A stretch of DNA of 64,000 nucleotides from Pectobacterium brasiliense (GCF_013449685.1 NZ_JACDSF010000013.1:6267-70266), one strand, 5' to 3'; numbered from the stretch's first letter, positions 30,636 to 40,809 are shown. The notes: generated by a model not told the origin, from the sequence alone. Numbers and translations are program-made.

Positions 30636-30660
30636 ATAGTTGACTAAAACACTCAGGAAT
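30636..30660 (+). promoter_or_regulatory. IscR type 1 site at the isc promoter
   Basis: ATAGTTGACT, then AAAACACTCAGGAAT, resembles the E. coli iscR site and contains a TTGACT that can serve as the -35 hexamer. [2Fe-2S]-IscR binding here would repress the operon. Confidence 0.75.
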
Positions 30661-30730
30661 GTCAGACTCGCGGTATGTTCTGCCAATACATGTTTTCATA
30701 ATACATGTTTTATCTACAGGTACCACTATC

Positions 30731-31225
30731 ATGAGACTGACATCCAAAGGCCGTTACGCCGTTACCGCCATGCTCGATGTGGCTCTGCACTCCCAGGAAG
30801 GACCCGTTCCATTGGCGGATATTTCTGAACGCCAGGGTATTTCACTGTCTTACCTGGAGCAGCTGTTTTCGCGTCTGCGTAAGAACGGACTGGTTGCCAG
30901 CGTTCGTGGCCCGGGCGGCGGTTACCTGCTGGGTAAAAACGCGAATGAAATTGCTGTTGGTATGGTCATTTCGGCCGTTGATGAATCTGTTGATGCAACG
31001 CGTTGCCAAGGCCGCGAAGGTTGCCAGGGTGGCGATCGCTGCCTGACGCACACGCTGTGGCGCGATCTGAGTGACCGTATTACCGACTTCCTGAATAACA
31101 TCACGCTGGATGAGCTGGTGAATAATAAGGAAGTGCTGGATGTGGCGGATCGTCAGGATGCTGATACGCGCCGCACTGCCAACGGACGTATCCAGGAAAC
31201 GATCAACGTTAACCTGCGCGCCTGA
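30731..31225 (+). CDS. iscR: Fe-S cluster-sensing repressor IscR
   Basis: IscR is an Rrf2-family winged-helix regulator that represses its own operon as the [2Fe-2S] form and acts at other sites as apoprotein. The start [11 protein letters not shown] is the family N-terminus. The cluster ligands Cys92, Cys98, Cys104 and His107 are all present. The product has 164 residues. The first gene of the isc operon, it is separated from iscS by an unusually long 267-bp gap holding a strong hairpin. Confidence 0.97.
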   Translation: MRLTSKGRYAVTAMLDVALHSQEGPVPLADISERQGISLSYLEQLFSRLRKNGLVASVRGPGGGYLLGKNANEIAVGMVISAVDESVDATRCQGREGCQGGDRCLTHTLWRDLSDRITDFLNNITLDELVNNKEVLDVADRQDADTRRTANGRIQETINVNLRA

Positions 31226-31234
31226 TACACCTTC

Positions 31235-31267
31235 AACGTGACGAGCAACCCTTACTCGTCACGTTTT
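31235..31267 (+). terminator. hairpin between iscR and iscS
   Basis: AACGTGACGAG / CTCGTCACGTT form a perfect 11-bp stem with a nine-base loop and a short TTTT tail, ten bases after the iscR stop. It could attenuate the operon or protect the iscR 3' end when RyhB triggers iscSUA decay. Confidence 0.7.
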
Positions 31268-31340
31268 GCCTTTCTGATAGCCGCATAATCCTGACCACAT
31301 TGCCTAATGTGGTGTTGGCGTTAGTCCGACTGTCACGGCG

Positions 31341-31388
31341 TGTTCTGACGATAATGTGTTCTGACGATAAATTGTTCCACGATAACAT
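31341..31388 (+). repeat. three tandem 16-bp repeats
   Basis: TGTTCTGACGATAATG, TGTTCTGACGATAAAT and TGTTCCACGATAACAT lie head to tail. The third copy has small changes. They fill the middle of the iscR-iscS gap. Confidence 0.8.
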
Positions 31389-31492
31389 CGCCAGATTTTT
31401 TGCATTGGCCCGAGAGGTTGCGGGTATAAACAGCCTGTCAATAAAACAAAACGCATTGTACGTTTTGAAGTGATGTACGGAGTTTATGAGCA

Positions 31493-32707
31493 ATGAAGTT
31501 ACCTATCTATCTTGACTACTCAGCCACCACGCCGGTTGACCCGCGCGTCGCTGAGAAAATGATGCAGTGTTTGACGTTGGACGGTACGTTCGGTAACCCG
31601 GCTTCCCGTTCCCACCGTTTTGGCTGGCAAGCGGAAGAGGCGGTTGATATCGCCCGTAACCAAATTGCTGAACTGGTCGGTGCCGACCCACGTGAGATCG
31701 TCTTCACGTCAGGCGCGACCGAAGCCGATAACCTCGCGATTAAAGGTGTTGCCAACTTCTATCAGAAGAAGGGCAAGCACATCATCACCAGTAAGACCGA
31801 GCACAAAGCCGTGCTGGATACCTGTCGTCAGCTTGAACGCGAAGGCTTCGAGGTCACTTATCTGGCCCCGCAGCGCAACGGCATTATCGATCTGGCTGAA
31901 CTCGAAGCGGCAATGCGTGAGGACACCATTCTGGTTTCCATCATGCACGTCAATAATGAAATCGGCGTTGTGCAGGATATTGCCGCTATCGGTGACATGT
32001 GCCGCAGCCGCGGTATCGTGTTCCATGTTGATGCCACACAGAGCGTAGGCAAACTGCCTATCGATCTGAACCAGTTAAAAGTGGATCTGATGTCTTTCTC
32101 CGGCCATAAAATCTATGGGCCGAAAGGGATCGGGGCACTGTATGTTCGTCGTAAACCCCGTATTCGTCTCGAAGCGCAGATGCACGGCGGCGGCCATGAG
32201 CGCGGCATGCGTTCTGGCACCTTGCCTGTGCACCAGATTGTCGGCATGGGTGAAGCCTACCGCATCGCGAAAGAAGAGATGACCGCAGAAATGGATCGCC
32301 TGCGTGCGCTGCGCGACCGTCTGTGGAACGGTATTAATGATATTGAAGAAGTCTACCTGAATGGGGATATCGAGCAGGGCGTGCCCAATATCCTGAACGT
32401 CAGCTTCAACTATGTTGAAGGTGAATCGCTGATTATGGCGCTCAAGGATCTGGCGGTATCGTCCGGTTCTGCCTGTACGTCGGCCAGTCTGGAGCCCTCC
32501 TACGTGTTACGTGCGCTGGGCATGAATGATGAGCTGGCACATAGCTCGATCCGTTTCTCGCTGGGGCGTTTTACCACCGAAGAAGAGATCGACTACACCA
32601 TCGAGCTGGTACGTAAATCCATCGGTCGTCTGCGCGATCTTTCTCCGCTGTGGGAAATGTTCAAGCAGGGCGTGGATATCAGCAGCATCGAGTGGGCGCA
32701 TCATTAA
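31493..32707 (+). CDS. iscS: cysteine desulfurase IscS
   Basis: IscS takes sulfur from cysteine for Fe-S clusters, tRNA thiolation and cofactors. The 404-residue PLP enzyme has the Schiff-base lysine in [12 protein letters not shown] and the mobile catalytic Cys in [14 protein letters not shown], with the C-terminal tail SIEWAHH. The E. coli upstream ATG (MYGVYRAMKLP) is conserved as sequence, but here it is out of frame and stops as MYGVYEQ. The true start is therefore the ATG at 31493, with GGAG at 31479-31482. Confidence 0.98.
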   Translation: MKLPIYLDYSATTPVDPRVAEKMMQCLTLDGTFGNPASRSHRFGWQAEEAVDIARNQIAELVGADPREIVFTSGATEADNLAIKGVANFYQKKGKHIITSKTEHKAVLDTCRQLEREGFEVTYLAPQRNGIIDLAELEAAMREDTILVSIMHVNNEIGVVQDIAAIGDMCRSRGIVFHVDATQSVGKLPIDLNQLKVDLMSFSGHKIYGPKGIGALYVRRKPRIRLEAQMHGGGHERGMRSGTLPVHQIVGMGEAYRIAKEEMTAEMDRLRALRDRLWNGINDIEEVYLNGDIEQGVPNILNVSFNYVEGESLIMALKDLAVSSGSACTSASLEPSYVLRALGMNDELAHSSIRFSLGRFTTEEEIDYTIELVRKSIGRLRDLSPLWEMFKQGVDISSIEWAHH

Positions 32708-32731
32708 TTCACCAGTTTGGGGACGACTATC

Positions 32732-33118
32732 ATGGCTTACAGCGAAAAAGTAATTGATCACTATGAAAATCCACGCAACGTGGGGTCATTTGACAACGCC
32801 GATCCTTCTATCGGCAGCGGCATGGTCGGCGCGCCAGCGTGCGGCGATGTGATGAAGTTGCAGATAAAAGTCAACAATGAAGGTATCATCGAAGATGCCC
32901 GCTTCAAGACGTACGGTTGTGGTTCTGCCATTGCCTCCAGCTCGCTGGTCACAGAGTGGGTAAAAGGCAAATCGCTGAATGAAGCTGAAGCGATTAAGAA
33001 CACGCAGATTGCCGAAGAGCTTGAGCTACCGCCGGTGAAGATTCACTGCTCCATTCTGGCGGAAGACGCTATCAAGGCAGCGATTGCGGATTACAAAAGT
33101 AAACGCGACGCGCAGTAA
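32732..33118 (+). CDS. iscU: Fe-S cluster scaffold IscU
   Basis: IscU is the scaffold on which IscS assembles [2Fe-2S] clusters. Ligands are Cys37 and Asp39 (PACGDVM), Cys63 (YGCGS) and Cys106 (HCSILA). The HscA-recognition motif LPPVK is intact. The start MAYSEKVIDHYENP matches the family. It has 128 residues and lies 24 bases after iscS. Confidence 0.98.
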   Translation: MAYSEKVIDHYENPRNVGSFDNADPSIGSGMVGAPACGDVMKLQIKVNNEGIIEDARFKTYGCGSAIASSSLVTEWVKGKSLNEAEAIKNTQIAEELELPPVKIHCSILAEDAIKAAIADYKSKRDAQ

Positions 33119-33132
33119 TCTCTGCGGCTGAA

Positions 33133-33179
33133 CTCGACGGGAACAGGCACCGTTTCTCTCGGTGCCTGTTCCCGTCGAG
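33133..33179 (+). repeat. perfect 20-bp stem-loop between iscU and iscA
   Basis: CTCGACGGGAACAGGCACCG at 33133-33152 pairs without mismatch with 33160-33179 around the loop TTTCTCT. No T-run follows, so this is not a normal terminator. It occupies most of the 85-base gap. Confidence 0.9.
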
Positions 33180-33203
33180 GTGGCGAACGATCGAGGTAAC
33201 AGT

Positions 33204-33527
33204 ATGTCGATTTCTCTGAGCGAAAGTGCGGCACAACGCGTGAACGCTTTCATCGCAAACCGGGGTAAAGGCCTTGGGCTGCGTCTTGGCGTACGCACAT
33301 CCGGCTGTTCCGGTATGGCGTATGTGCTGGAGTTTGTTGATGATTTGAACGACGGTGACACGGTCTTTGAAGACAAAGGCGTAAAGGTCATCGTGGACGG
33401 CAAAAGTCTGGTCTATCTTGACGGAACCGAGTTGGATTTCGTCAAAGAAGGGCTGAACGAAGGCTTTAAGTTCAATAATCCGAACATTTCCGGCGAATGT
33501 GGTTGCGGCGAAAGTTTCAACGTCTGA
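33204..33527 (+). CDS. iscA: A-type Fe-S carrier IscA
   Basis: IscA is an A-type carrier that moves Fe-S clusters to target enzymes. The three conserved cysteines are Cys35 (TSGCSGMAY) and Cys99/Cys101 (GECGCGESF). It has 107 residues and starts MSISLSES. The gene lies behind a long hairpin, so its translation level may differ from that of iscU. Confidence 0.97.
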   Translation: MSISLSESAAQRVNAFIANRGKGLGLRLGVRTSGCSGMAYVLEFVDDLNDGDTVFEDKGVKVIVDGKSLVYLDGTELDFVKEGLNEGFKFNNPNISGECGCGESFNV

Positions 33528-33598
33528 CCTCTCTTGGGTAGTAAGCGTGCGATCGGTTAATGGCAGGCGTTGCTACCCAGAACTCCCAGAGTACCACT

Positions 33599-34117
33599 AT
33601 GGATTACTTTACGTTATTCGGGCTGCCGATTCGCTATGATGTGGATGGCGGCCTGCTTGCATCCCGTTTTCAGGAGTTGCAACGGCAGTTCCATCCTGAC
33701 CGTTATGCTGCCAGCCCAGAGCGTGAGCGCATGCTGGCGGTGCAGCAAGCGGCGACGATCAATAACGCCTATCAGGCGCTCAAGCATCCGCTAAGGCGCG
33801 CGGAGTACATGCTGTCGCTGCATGGTTTTGATGTAAACAACGAACAGCACACGATGAAGGACACCGTATTCCTGATGGAACAGCTGGAACTGCGCGAAGA
33901 ATTGGACGCGATCTCGCAGCGATCGGATGCCGATGAGGCGCTGACGGCCTTCGCCGCGCGATTGCAGGCAACGATCGTTAAGCGCCGTTCGCATATGCGT
34001 GATGAACTCGATAATGAGACGTGGACAGACGCCGCAGATACCGTGCGCAAGCTACGCTTTTTAGACAAGCTCCAGCAACAGGTTGAAGAACTCGAAGAAC
34101 AATTGCTGGACAGATAA
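33599..34117 (+). CDS. hscB: Fe-S co-chaperone HscB
   Basis: HscB is a J-domain protein that brings IscU to HscA and stimulates its ATPase. The N-terminal J domain has the HPD motif (RQFHPDRY, about 30-37). The C-terminal three-helix domain ([13 protein letters not shown] to [11 protein letters not shown]) binds IscU. It has 172 residues and starts [10 protein letters not shown] as in E. coli. An in-frame ATG 39 bases upstream is less likely. Confidence 0.96.
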   Translation: MDYFTLFGLPIRYDVDGGLLASRFQELQRQFHPDRYAASPERERMLAVQQAATINNAYQALKHPLRRAEYMLSLHGFDVNNEQHTMKDTVFLMEQLELREELDAISQRSDADEALTAFAARLQATIVKRRSHMRDELDNETWTDAADTVRKLRFLDKLQQQVEELEEQLLDR

Positions 34118-34192
34118 CTGGTTAATCCGGCGGGTAACCCGATGGTGATTGCCATATCGGGTTTTTCGCCAGCCAATTGATGGAAGCTCAAT

Positions 34193-36043
34193 ATGGCCTT
34201 ATTACAAATTAGTGAGCCTGGCCTTAGCGCCGCACCGCACCAGCGTCGTCTGGCTGTCGGTATTGATTTAGGCACCACCCATTCTCTTGTTGCCACCGTA
34301 CGCAGCGGTGAAGCTCAGACACTAGCAGATAGTGACGGGCGTGACCTGCTGCCATCGGTTGTCCACTATCGTCACGATGGCCACAGCGTTGGCTGGGATG
34401 CGCGCGACAATGCTGCCCACGATCCGGAAAATACCGTCAGCTCAGTCAAACGCCTGATGGGGCGATCTCTGGACGACATTCAGCAACGCTACCCGCATTT
34501 ACCGTATCACTTTCATGCCAGCGAGAACGGCCTGCCGCTGATTCAGACCTCGGCTGGCAACCTCAATCCCGTACAGGTGTCGGCGGACATTCTGTCCGCG
34601 CTGGCCGCGCGCGCGGAAGCGGCGTTAGGTGGCGTGCCGGATGGCGTGGTGATTACCGTTCCTGCGTACTTCGATGATGCACAGCGTCAGGGCACCAAAG
34701 ACGCAGCGCGTCTTGCCGGGCTGCACGTCTTGCGTCTGCTCAATGAACCGACCGCCGCCGCGATTGCCTACGGGCTGGATTCCGGTAAAGAGGGCGTGAT
34801 CGCTATTTACGATCTGGGCGGCGGCACCTTTGATATTTCCATTCTGCGTCTGAGCCGCGGCGTCTTTGAAGTGCTGGCGACAGGCGGTGATTCTGCGCTG
34901 GGCGGTGATGATTTCGATCATCTGCTGGCGGAGTGGTTGCGTGAGCAGGCAGGCATTCACGATCGTGACGATCGTCAGTTAGATCATGCTTTTCGCCACG
35001 CGGCGGTGAAGGCTAAAGTTGCACTCAGCAGCGCCGAGTCGGTGCGTGTGGATGTTGCTGGCTGGCAGGGTGAGATCACCCGTGAGCAGTTTGGTTCGCT
35101 GATTGCTGCGCTGGTGAAACGTACGCTGCTGTCCTGCCGTCGCACGCTGAAAGACGCGGGACTGACGCCAGAAGACGTGCTGGAAGTGGTGATGGTGGGT
35201 GGATCGACGCGCGTTCCACTGGTGCGCGAACGAGTCGGAATGTTTTTTGGTCGTACACCGCTGACGTCGATCGATCCAGACAAGGTTGTCGCTATCGGCG
35301 CCGCGATCCAGGCGGATATTCTGGTGGGTAACAAGCCAGACAGTGAAATGCTGCTGCTGGACGTGATCCCCTTGTCGCTGGGGCTGGAGACGATGGGCGG
35401 GCTGGTGGAAAAAATCATTCCGCGTAATACCACGATCCCGGTTGCCCGCGCACAGGAGTTCACCACCTTCAAAGATGGCCAGAGCGGCATGATGATCCAC
35501 GTCTTGCAGGGAGAGCGCGAAATGGTGGCGGATTGCCGCTCGCTTGCGCGCTTCTCACTGCGCGGTCTACCGCCGCTGCCTGCCGGTGGGGCACACATTC
35601 GCGTGACCTTTCAGGTTGATGCGGATGGCCTGCTGAGCGTCACGGCGATGGAGAAATCGACGGGCGTCGAGGCTTCCATTCAGGTGAAACCGTCATACGG
35701 TTTGAGCGATACGGAAATCGCCATGATGATCACCGATTCGATGCTGAATGCGAAGGAAGATGTCGGGGCGCGTCGTCTGGCAGAGCAAAAAGTGGAAGCG
35801 GCACGCGTGCTGGAAAGCTTGCAAAGCGCGCTGGTGGCTGACGCCGAGTTATTGAGCAATGACGAAAAAGGCATCATTGTCGCGGTATCCGAACATCTGC
35901 ATACGATGATGCAGGGAAGCGATCCTGTGGCGATTGAAGCCGCGATTAAAACAGTCGATCAACAAACCCAGGAATTCGCCGCCCGTCGCATGGATGCCTC
36001 TATCCGTCGCGCGCTGGCAGGCCATTCTGTGGATGAGGTATAA
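34193..36043 (+). CDS. hscA: Hsp70-type chaperone HscA
   Basis: HscA is the Hsp70 dedicated to IscU, releasing the cluster at the cost of ATP. Hsp70 signatures are present: [26 protein letters not shown] and [15 protein letters not shown]. The substrate-binding and lid domains complete the 616 residues. It lies between hscB and fdx, with its stop one base before the fdx start. Confidence 0.97.
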   Translation: MALLQISEPGLSAAPHQRRLAVGIDLGTTHSLVATVRSGEAQTLADSDGRDLLPSVVHYRHDGHSVGWDARDNAAHDPENTVSSVKRLMGRSLDDIQQRYPHLPYHFHASENGLPLIQTSAGNLNPVQVSADILSALAARAEAALGGVPDGVVITVPAYFDDAQRQGTKDAARLAGLHVLRLLNEPTAAAIAYGLDSGKEGVIAIYDLGGGTFDISILRLSRGVFEVLATGGDSALGGDDFDHLLAEWLREQAGIHDRDDRQLDHAFRHAAVKAKVALSSAESVRVDVAGWQGEITREQFGSLIAALVKRTLLSCRRTLKDAGLTPEDVLEVVMVGGSTRVPLVRERVGMFFGRTPLTSIDPDKVVAIGAAIQADILVGNKPDSEMLLLDVIPLSLGLETMGGLVEKIIPRNTTIPVARAQEFTTFKDGQSGMMIHVLQGEREMVADCRSLARFSLRGLPPLPAGGAHIRVTFQVDADGLLSVTAMEKSTGVEASIQVKPSYGLSDTEIAMMITDSMLNAKEDVGARRLAEQKVEAARVLESLQSALVADAELLSNDEKGIIVAVSEHLHTMMQGSDPVAIEAAIKTVDQQTQEFAARRMDASIRRALAGHSVDEV

Positions 36044-36044
36044 C

Positions 36045-36380
36045 ATGCCTAAAATAGTCTTTTTACCGCATCAGGATCTGTGTCCTGAAGGGGCGGTTTT
36101 GGAAGCGGAACGCGGTGAAAGCATTTTGGAAGTCGCCCTGCGTAACGGTATTGACGTTGAGCACGCCTGCGAGAAATCCTGTGCCTGCACCACCTGCCAC
36201 TGCATCGTGCGCGAAGGCTTCGACTCGCTGGCAGAAAGTACAGAAGAAGAAGACGACATGCTGGATAAGGCCTGGGGGCTTGAGCCGGAAAGTCGTCTGG
36301 GCTGTCAGGCGCGTATTGCCGGGGACGATCTGGTCGTCGAGATCCCGCGCTATACGATCAACCACGCGCGCGAGCATTGA
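36045..36380 (+). CDS. fdx: [2Fe-2S] ferredoxin Fdx of the isc operon
   Basis: Fdx supplies electrons for cluster assembly on IscU. The adrenodoxin-like fold has the ligands in CEKSCACTTCHC, with the fourth Cys in RLGCQA. It has 111 residues and starts MPKIVFLPH one base after the hscA stop. Confidence 0.97.
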   Translation: MPKIVFLPHQDLCPEGAVLEAERGESILEVALRNGIDVEHACEKSCACTTCHCIVREGFDSLAESTEEEDDMLDKAWGLEPESRLGCQARIAGDDLVVEIPRYTINHAREH

Positions 36381-36401
36381 TCTGAATAAGGAGAAACCGC
36401 G

Positions 36402-36602
36402 ATGGGATTAAAATGGACAGACAGCCGGGCTATTGGCGAAGCGCTTTACGATCAGTTTCCCGATCTCGATCCGAAAACCGTCCGTTTCACGGATATGCAT
36501 CAGTGGATCTGCGAGCTGGATGAGTTTGACGATAGGCCTGATGCCTCCAATGAAAAAATTCTGGAAGCGATCCTGCTGGTCTGGTTAGATGAAGCTGAAT
36601 AG
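36402..36602 (+). CDS. iscX: IscX, small acidic Fe-S assembly protein (YfhJ)
   Basis: IscX binds IscS and iron and modulates the desulfurase. The 66-residue acidic chain has the family features [28 protein letters not shown] and VWLDEAE. It is the last member of the isc block. TAAGGAG precedes the start. Downstream (36603-36816) there is an imperfect ACGGG/CCCGT hairpin with no clear gene. Confidence 0.96.
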   Translation: MGLKWTDSRAIGEALYDQFPDLDPKTVRFTDMHQWICELDEFDDRPDASNEKILEAILLVWLDEAE

Positions 36603-36816
36603 CACAATGACGGGGCTGCCTTGGGTGGCCCGTTTCATTCTTGTGCCAAAATTCGTAACATTTGCATGTCATGATGCACCGTTTATTTATCTGCAAACCG
36701 AGTATTTATAAGCGAGAGCGTTTATAAACACGTATTGAGAAGCAGAACGTCTGTAAATATGAACATCACCTGCAAACATGAAACGTGGCAGGAATACCTA
36801 TTATCGGAGAAGCACT

Positions 36817-38124
36817 ATGACGAACAATACCATGCTGATTTCACTCTCCACTCAATCTGCTGACGCGCGCTGGGGAGAAAAAGCGACGCTGAGTGTGAAT
36901 GAGCAGGGTTTTACCATTCATGTCGGGGCGTCCCTGAATGGCAAAGCTGCACAGGCGGTGATCCAACGTGCTGCCCGCAAAATTGATGGGCAGGGAATTA
37001 AGCACGTTCAGTTAGCCGGTGAAGGCTGGGATCTGGCAAACAGCTGGGCATTCTGGCAGGGATATCGCGGGCCGAAAGGGCAAAGAACGGTTGAATGGGC
37101 GGAACTGAACGACGCTGACAAGAAAGAGCTGAACGATCGTCTGAAGATTGTGGACTGGGTACGTGACACCATCAACCTGCCTGCTGAAGATCTGGGACCA
37201 GAGCAACTGGCGACCCGCGCAGTCGATCTGCTGTGTGACGTTGCCTGTGACGCTATCAGCTATCGCATCACCAAAGGTGAAGATCTGCGTGAGCAGAATT
37301 ATGCTGGCCTGCACACGGTGGGGCGCGGTTCTGAGCGTCAACCAGTGCTGCTGGCGCTGGACTATAACCCGACGGGTAACGCGGATGCGCCAGTATTCGC
37401 CTGTCTGGTAGGTAAAGGGATTACGTTTGATACCGGTGGCTACAGCCTGAAACCCAGCAGTTCCATGGATTCCATGAAATCGGACATGGGTGGTGCAGCC
37501 ACGCTGACGGGCGCGCTCGCGCTAGCAGCGGCGCGCGGTTTGCAACAGCGCGTGAAGCTGTACCTGTGCTGTGCGGACAACATGGTGAGCGGTAATGCAT
37601 TCCGACTGGGTGACATCATTCGCTACCGCAATGGTAAAACGGTTGAGGTCATGAACACCGACGCAGAAGGGCGTCTGGTGCTGGCGGATGGCCTGATCGA
37701 TGCCTCCGAGCAGAATCCGCAGTGGATTATTGACTGTGCAACGCTGACGGGTGCGGCAAAAATGGCGCTGGGTAACGATTATCACGCGCTGTTCAGCTTC
37801 GATGATGAGCTGGTGGCGGCATTGCAGGAAAGCGCGACAGAAGAAAACGAGCCGTTCTGGCGTCTGCCGCTGGAAGAATTCCACCGCAGCCATCTGCCGT
37901 CCAGCTTTGCGGATCTGAACAACATTGCCAGTGGTGCACACACTGCCGGTGCCAGCACGGCAGCGGCTTTCCTGTCGCACTTTGTGAAAAATTACCAGCA
38001 AGGCTGGCTGCACATTGACTGTTCCGCGACGTACCGTAAAGGCGCAGTAGATCAGTGGGCGACGGGCGCAACGGGACTCGGCGTACGCACGCTGGCGAAT
38101 CTCCTGCTGAGCAACGCCAAGTAG
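36817..38124 (+). CDS. pepB: peptidase B, M17 leucyl aminopeptidase family
   Basis: PepB is a broad-range Mn-dependent cytoplasmic aminopeptidase. Metal and catalytic motifs are [24 protein letters not shown] and the M17 signature [12 protein letters not shown]. The start at 36817 ([11 protein letters not shown]) has GGAGAAG upstream and matches the E. coli N-terminal region. It gives 435 residues. Confidence 0.97.
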   Translation: MTNNTMLISLSTQSADARWGEKATLSVNEQGFTIHVGASLNGKAAQAVIQRAARKIDGQGIKHVQLAGEGWDLANSWAFWQGYRGPKGQRTVEWAELNDADKKELNDRLKIVDWVRDTINLPAEDLGPEQLATRAVDLLCDVACDAISYRITKGEDLREQNYAGLHTVGRGSERQPVLLALDYNPTGNADAPVFACLVGKGITFDTGGYSLKPSSSMDSMKSDMGGAATLTGALALAAARGLQQRVKLYLCCADNMVSGNAFRLGDIIRYRNGKTVEVMNTDAEGRLVLADGLIDASEQNPQWIIDCATLTGAAKMALGNDYHALFSFDDELVAALQESATEENEPFWRLPLEEFHRSHLPSSFADLNNIASGAHTAGASTAAAFLSHFVKNYQQGWLHIDCSATYRKGAVDQWATGATGLGVRTLANLLLSNAK

Positions 38125-38176
38125 TCGGTTCAGGTCTTAAAGCGTCAGTTTTTAACGTAATCATGTTGAGGAAAGT

Positions 38177-38971
38177 ATGGAGTTTTCGCCACGTAATAAA
38201 CTGGAAGAAGTGCTGATTCTGGCCGCAACGGAGCCAGCGCATCGTCCTGAATTTTTCAGTGAACTGATGGAAGCCACGGTGTTTGTGCTGGGCAGTACCG
38301 ATGACGGGGATGAATCCGGTGAGGTGGTATTGCATGCGGGCAGTAATGTGAACATTCAGCACTGGGAAAAAGACGATGGTTCATCCGCCATTCCTTTCTT
38401 CTCTTCTCTGGAAGCATTGCAGAGCGTGATTGAGGAAGAAGCCGCTTTTCTGGCCCTGCCGACGCGTTCGCTGTTTGAAATGACGCAGGGCGTCACGCTG
38501 TTCCTCAACCCTAAGCTGCCGTATGGCAAAGAGTTTTTGCCACAGGAAATTGAACATATTCTGTCTGGAGAAGGTAACGGCTTTGTTCAGCAACGCGTTG
38601 TTGAAGAAGAGATGCAGGTCGTACTGAGCCAGCCAGCCGAGATGCCAGCGCAGATGATTGATTCCCTGACGCAGCTGTTTACCAAACATCGTCATGTAAA
38701 ACGGGCGTTTTTGGCGCAGATTCAGGAACCGGGCGAAGAGCAGCCGCACCTGCTGATTGGGATTGATGCCGATCAGGACGAGGAAGCCATCATCCGTGAA
38801 GCGGGTAGTGTTGCCAGCGATACTTTACCGGACGAGCGTCCTGTCGACCTGTGTCTGGTGAAGGACGGCGAATCGGGTATCAGTCATTATATGATTAAGC
38901 ACACCACGCCGTTCTACGAGCGTAAGTGGGGGAGTTTCCTGAGGGAGTTTAAGGGAAGCGGCAACGCCTGA
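38177..38971 (+). CDS. sseB: SseB family protein (enhanced serine sensitivity)
   Basis: The product has the SseB N-terminal and C-terminal domains (264 residues). Typical phrases are MEFSPRNKLEEVLILAATEP, IPFFSSLEAL and HYMIKHTTPFYERKWGSF. In E. coli, overexpression causes serine sensitivity; the molecular role is unknown. It lies 52 bases after pepB and may be co-transcribed. Confidence 0.94.
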   Translation: MEFSPRNKLEEVLILAATEPAHRPEFFSELMEATVFVLGSTDDGDESGEVVLHAGSNVNIQHWEKDDGSSAIPFFSSLEALQSVIEEEAAFLALPTRSLFEMTQGVTLFLNPKLPYGKEFLPQEIEHILSGEGNGFVQQRVVEEEMQVVLSQPAEMPAQMIDSLTQLFTKHRHVKRAFLAQIQEPGEEQPHLLIGIDADQDEEAIIREAGSVASDTLPDERPVDLCLVKDGESGISHYMIKHTTPFYERKWGSFLREFKGSGNA

Positions 38972-39007
38972 TAACGGGTGTATAAATTTGATGAAGGCAA
39001 CGGCGGA

Positions 39008-39796
39008 TTACGGTTTTTCCGCTGTTGCCTGCAATAGCAGTAGATCGATCAACATCACCAGATTCGATTCAAATGAGCTAATCTCGCCGGCCTCCGCCGC
39101 ATAGTGAACCGCATCATCGTAGAGCCGGAAGTGCAAATCAGCCAACTCGCCTAATGAATTCAACGACGCACGGGTAAACGCGATCACCTTCATGTCAATG
39201 TTTTTGGCGATACGCGCCTTATCCAACACCTGCTCGGTTTCCCCACTGCGGGAGATAGCGATAAACACCTGATACTTCGGCGCATTATTGAGAAAAATGC
39301 CTCGGCTGTCTCCTAATCCGGAAGAGAAGGCATCTTTCCCCAGCACCTGTAGTTTCTTCGCCAAATATTCAGCAAACAGATGGGAAAACCCCGCGCCGTA
39401 CAGGAAAAAGTGGCTTTCCTGCCGCAGGATAGCGCTGAAAGTGGCTCTATCCTGATGGCTAATGTAGGCAAACGTGCGCTGATAATTGTCGACAAAATGC
39501 TGGAAAGCATCAGGAAGCGAAGCGTCATTGGGTGTAACGACAGGCGAGGGAGCCAGACGCGGATGCTCCGTGAGCAGCGTTTTGCAGTGATAAATGAATT
39601 CACTGTAGCCGCTAAAACCGATTTTCTGGCACAGCCGCATGATAGTCGCCGTGGAAACATAGGTCTTCTGCGCCAGCTCCCGCACCGTGATTTTGCCTAT
39701 CAGCGATGAATGATCGACGATAAAAGCCAGCACGCGGTATTCCGCGCGCGTCAGCACCTGACCGTGCTGCATTAAGGACGCCAGCCGATTATCCAC
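39008..39796 (-). CDS. MurR/RpiR family transcriptional regulator
   Basis: This is a sugar-responsive regulator (262 residues). The N-terminal HTH_6 (about 1-77) has ITVRELAQKTYVSTATIMRLCQKIGF. A C-terminal SIS domain follows (GAGFSHLFAEYLAKKL, AISRSGETEQVL) that would bind a phosphosugar. It follows sseA on the minus strand and lies near a PTS permease and a GH4 phosphoglucosidase, whose genes it probably controls. The palindrome at 43836-43865 is a candidate operator. Confidence 0.88.
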   Translation of the reverse strand: MDNRLASLMQHGQVLTRAEYRVLAFIVDHSSLIGKITVRELAQKTYVSTATIMRLCQKIGFSGYSEFIYHCKTLLTEHPRLAPSPVVTPNDASLPDAFQHFVDNYQRTFAYISHQDRATFSAILRQESHFFLYGAGFSHLFAEYLAKKLQVLGKDAFSSGLGDSRGIFLNNAPKYQVFIAISRSGETEQVLDKARIAKNIDMKVIAFTRASLNSLGELADLHFRLYDDAVHYAAEAGEISSFESNLVMLIDLLLLQATAEKP

Positions 39797-39836
39797 CTGC
39801 TACCTCTGATTGACGGCAATAAAACACCGAACGGAA

Positions 39837-40706
39837 CTAATCACGCTCAATTGGGACATCATCGCGGCTCCCCCAATCGCTCCACGATCCGTCGTACAGC
39901 GTCACATTCGGGACATTTAACTGCGTCAGCGCCAGCACCACGACAGAGGCCGTTACGCCGGAGCCGCAGCTGGCGACGATGGGACGAGTAAAATCGACCC
40001 CGTGTTTATGCAGAATGGTCGCCAGCTCGGCATTAGGTTTCAGCGCACCGTTACTGACCAAATCAGTCCACGGCACGTTCAGGCTACCGGGAATACGGCC
40101 GCGATGCAGGCCAGGGCGGGGTTCGTCCACTTCGGCGTTAAAACGGGGAGCGGGGCGGGCATCGACAATCTGTTCTGATTTATCCCAACTGATGGAAAGC
40201 ACGTCATCGCGTGAGCGAATGGCATTTTCATCCAGCGTGGCGTGGAATGTGGTCGGCTTAGGTGTTACATCACCCTGTTCCAATGGCAAATTCTGTGCTT
40301 TCCAGCCCGCCAGACCGCCGCTCAGGATTGAGATGGATGTCGCGCCGAACGTGTGCAGCATCCACCACGCACGTGGTGCGGAGAAGAGATTGCCTTCATC
40401 GTAAATCACCAGATGCTGCTGGTTATCGATGCCCAACTCGCCCATCGCGCGTGCGAAGTCTTCGCGAGTCGGCATCATATGTGGCAGATCGGTGCTGTGA
40501 TCGGACAGCGTTTCAATATCAAAAAAAACCGCGCTAGGCAGATGACCGGCGCGGTATTCAGCGTGAATATCACGGGTGCTGTTGCCCGGCGGTAGCATCC
40601 GGGCGTCGATGATCGTGATGCTGCTGTCATTCAGGTGGCTGGCAAGCCAGTCTGCGGAGACAAACCGCTCATGAGAAACGGGCAAATCAGAAGACGATGC
40701 TGACAT
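39837..40706 (-). CDS. sseA: 3-mercaptopyruvate sulfurtransferase SseA
   Basis: SseA transfers sulfur from 3-mercaptopyruvate to acceptors. Two rhodanese domains are present (about 15-140 and 165-285). The active-site Cys is in ASCGSGVT, the loop CG[ST]GVT that marks mercaptopyruvate enzymes rather than thiosulfate ones. It has 289 residues and a GGAGG ribosome site. A perfect 12-bp inverted repeat lies just upstream. In E. coli it neighbours sseB; here sugar genes lie on either side. Confidence 0.95.
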   Translation of the reverse strand: MSASSSDLPVSHERFVSADWLASHLNDSSITIIDARMLPPGNSTRDIHAEYRAGHLPSAVFFDIETLSDHSTDLPHMMPTREDFARAMGELGIDNQQHLVIYDEGNLFSAPRAWWMLHTFGATSISILSGGLAGWKAQNLPLEQGDVTPKPTTFHATLDENAIRSRDDVLSISWDKSEQIVDARPAPRFNAEVDEPRPGLHRGRIPGSLNVPWTDLVSNGALKPNAELATILHKHGVDFTRPIVASCGSGVTASVVVLALTQLNVPNVTLYDGSWSDWGSRDDVPIERD

Positions 40707-40741
40707 AGATCCTCCACGTTGGGGCCGACGAATTCGACCCC

Positions 40742-40772
40742 GAATCTATCATTGATGTGCAATGATAGATTC
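40742..40772. promoter_or_regulatory. perfect inverted repeat upstream of sseA
   Basis: GAATCTATCATT / AATGATAGATTC form 12-bp arms around seven bases, 36-66 bases before the sseA start and after the GH4 gene. No T-run follows on either strand. It could be an operator or an RNA hairpin. Confidence 0.6.
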
Positions 40773-40809
40773 ATTGTCAGCGATTTTCCCTCATCCGACA
40801 AGTCGCAGA

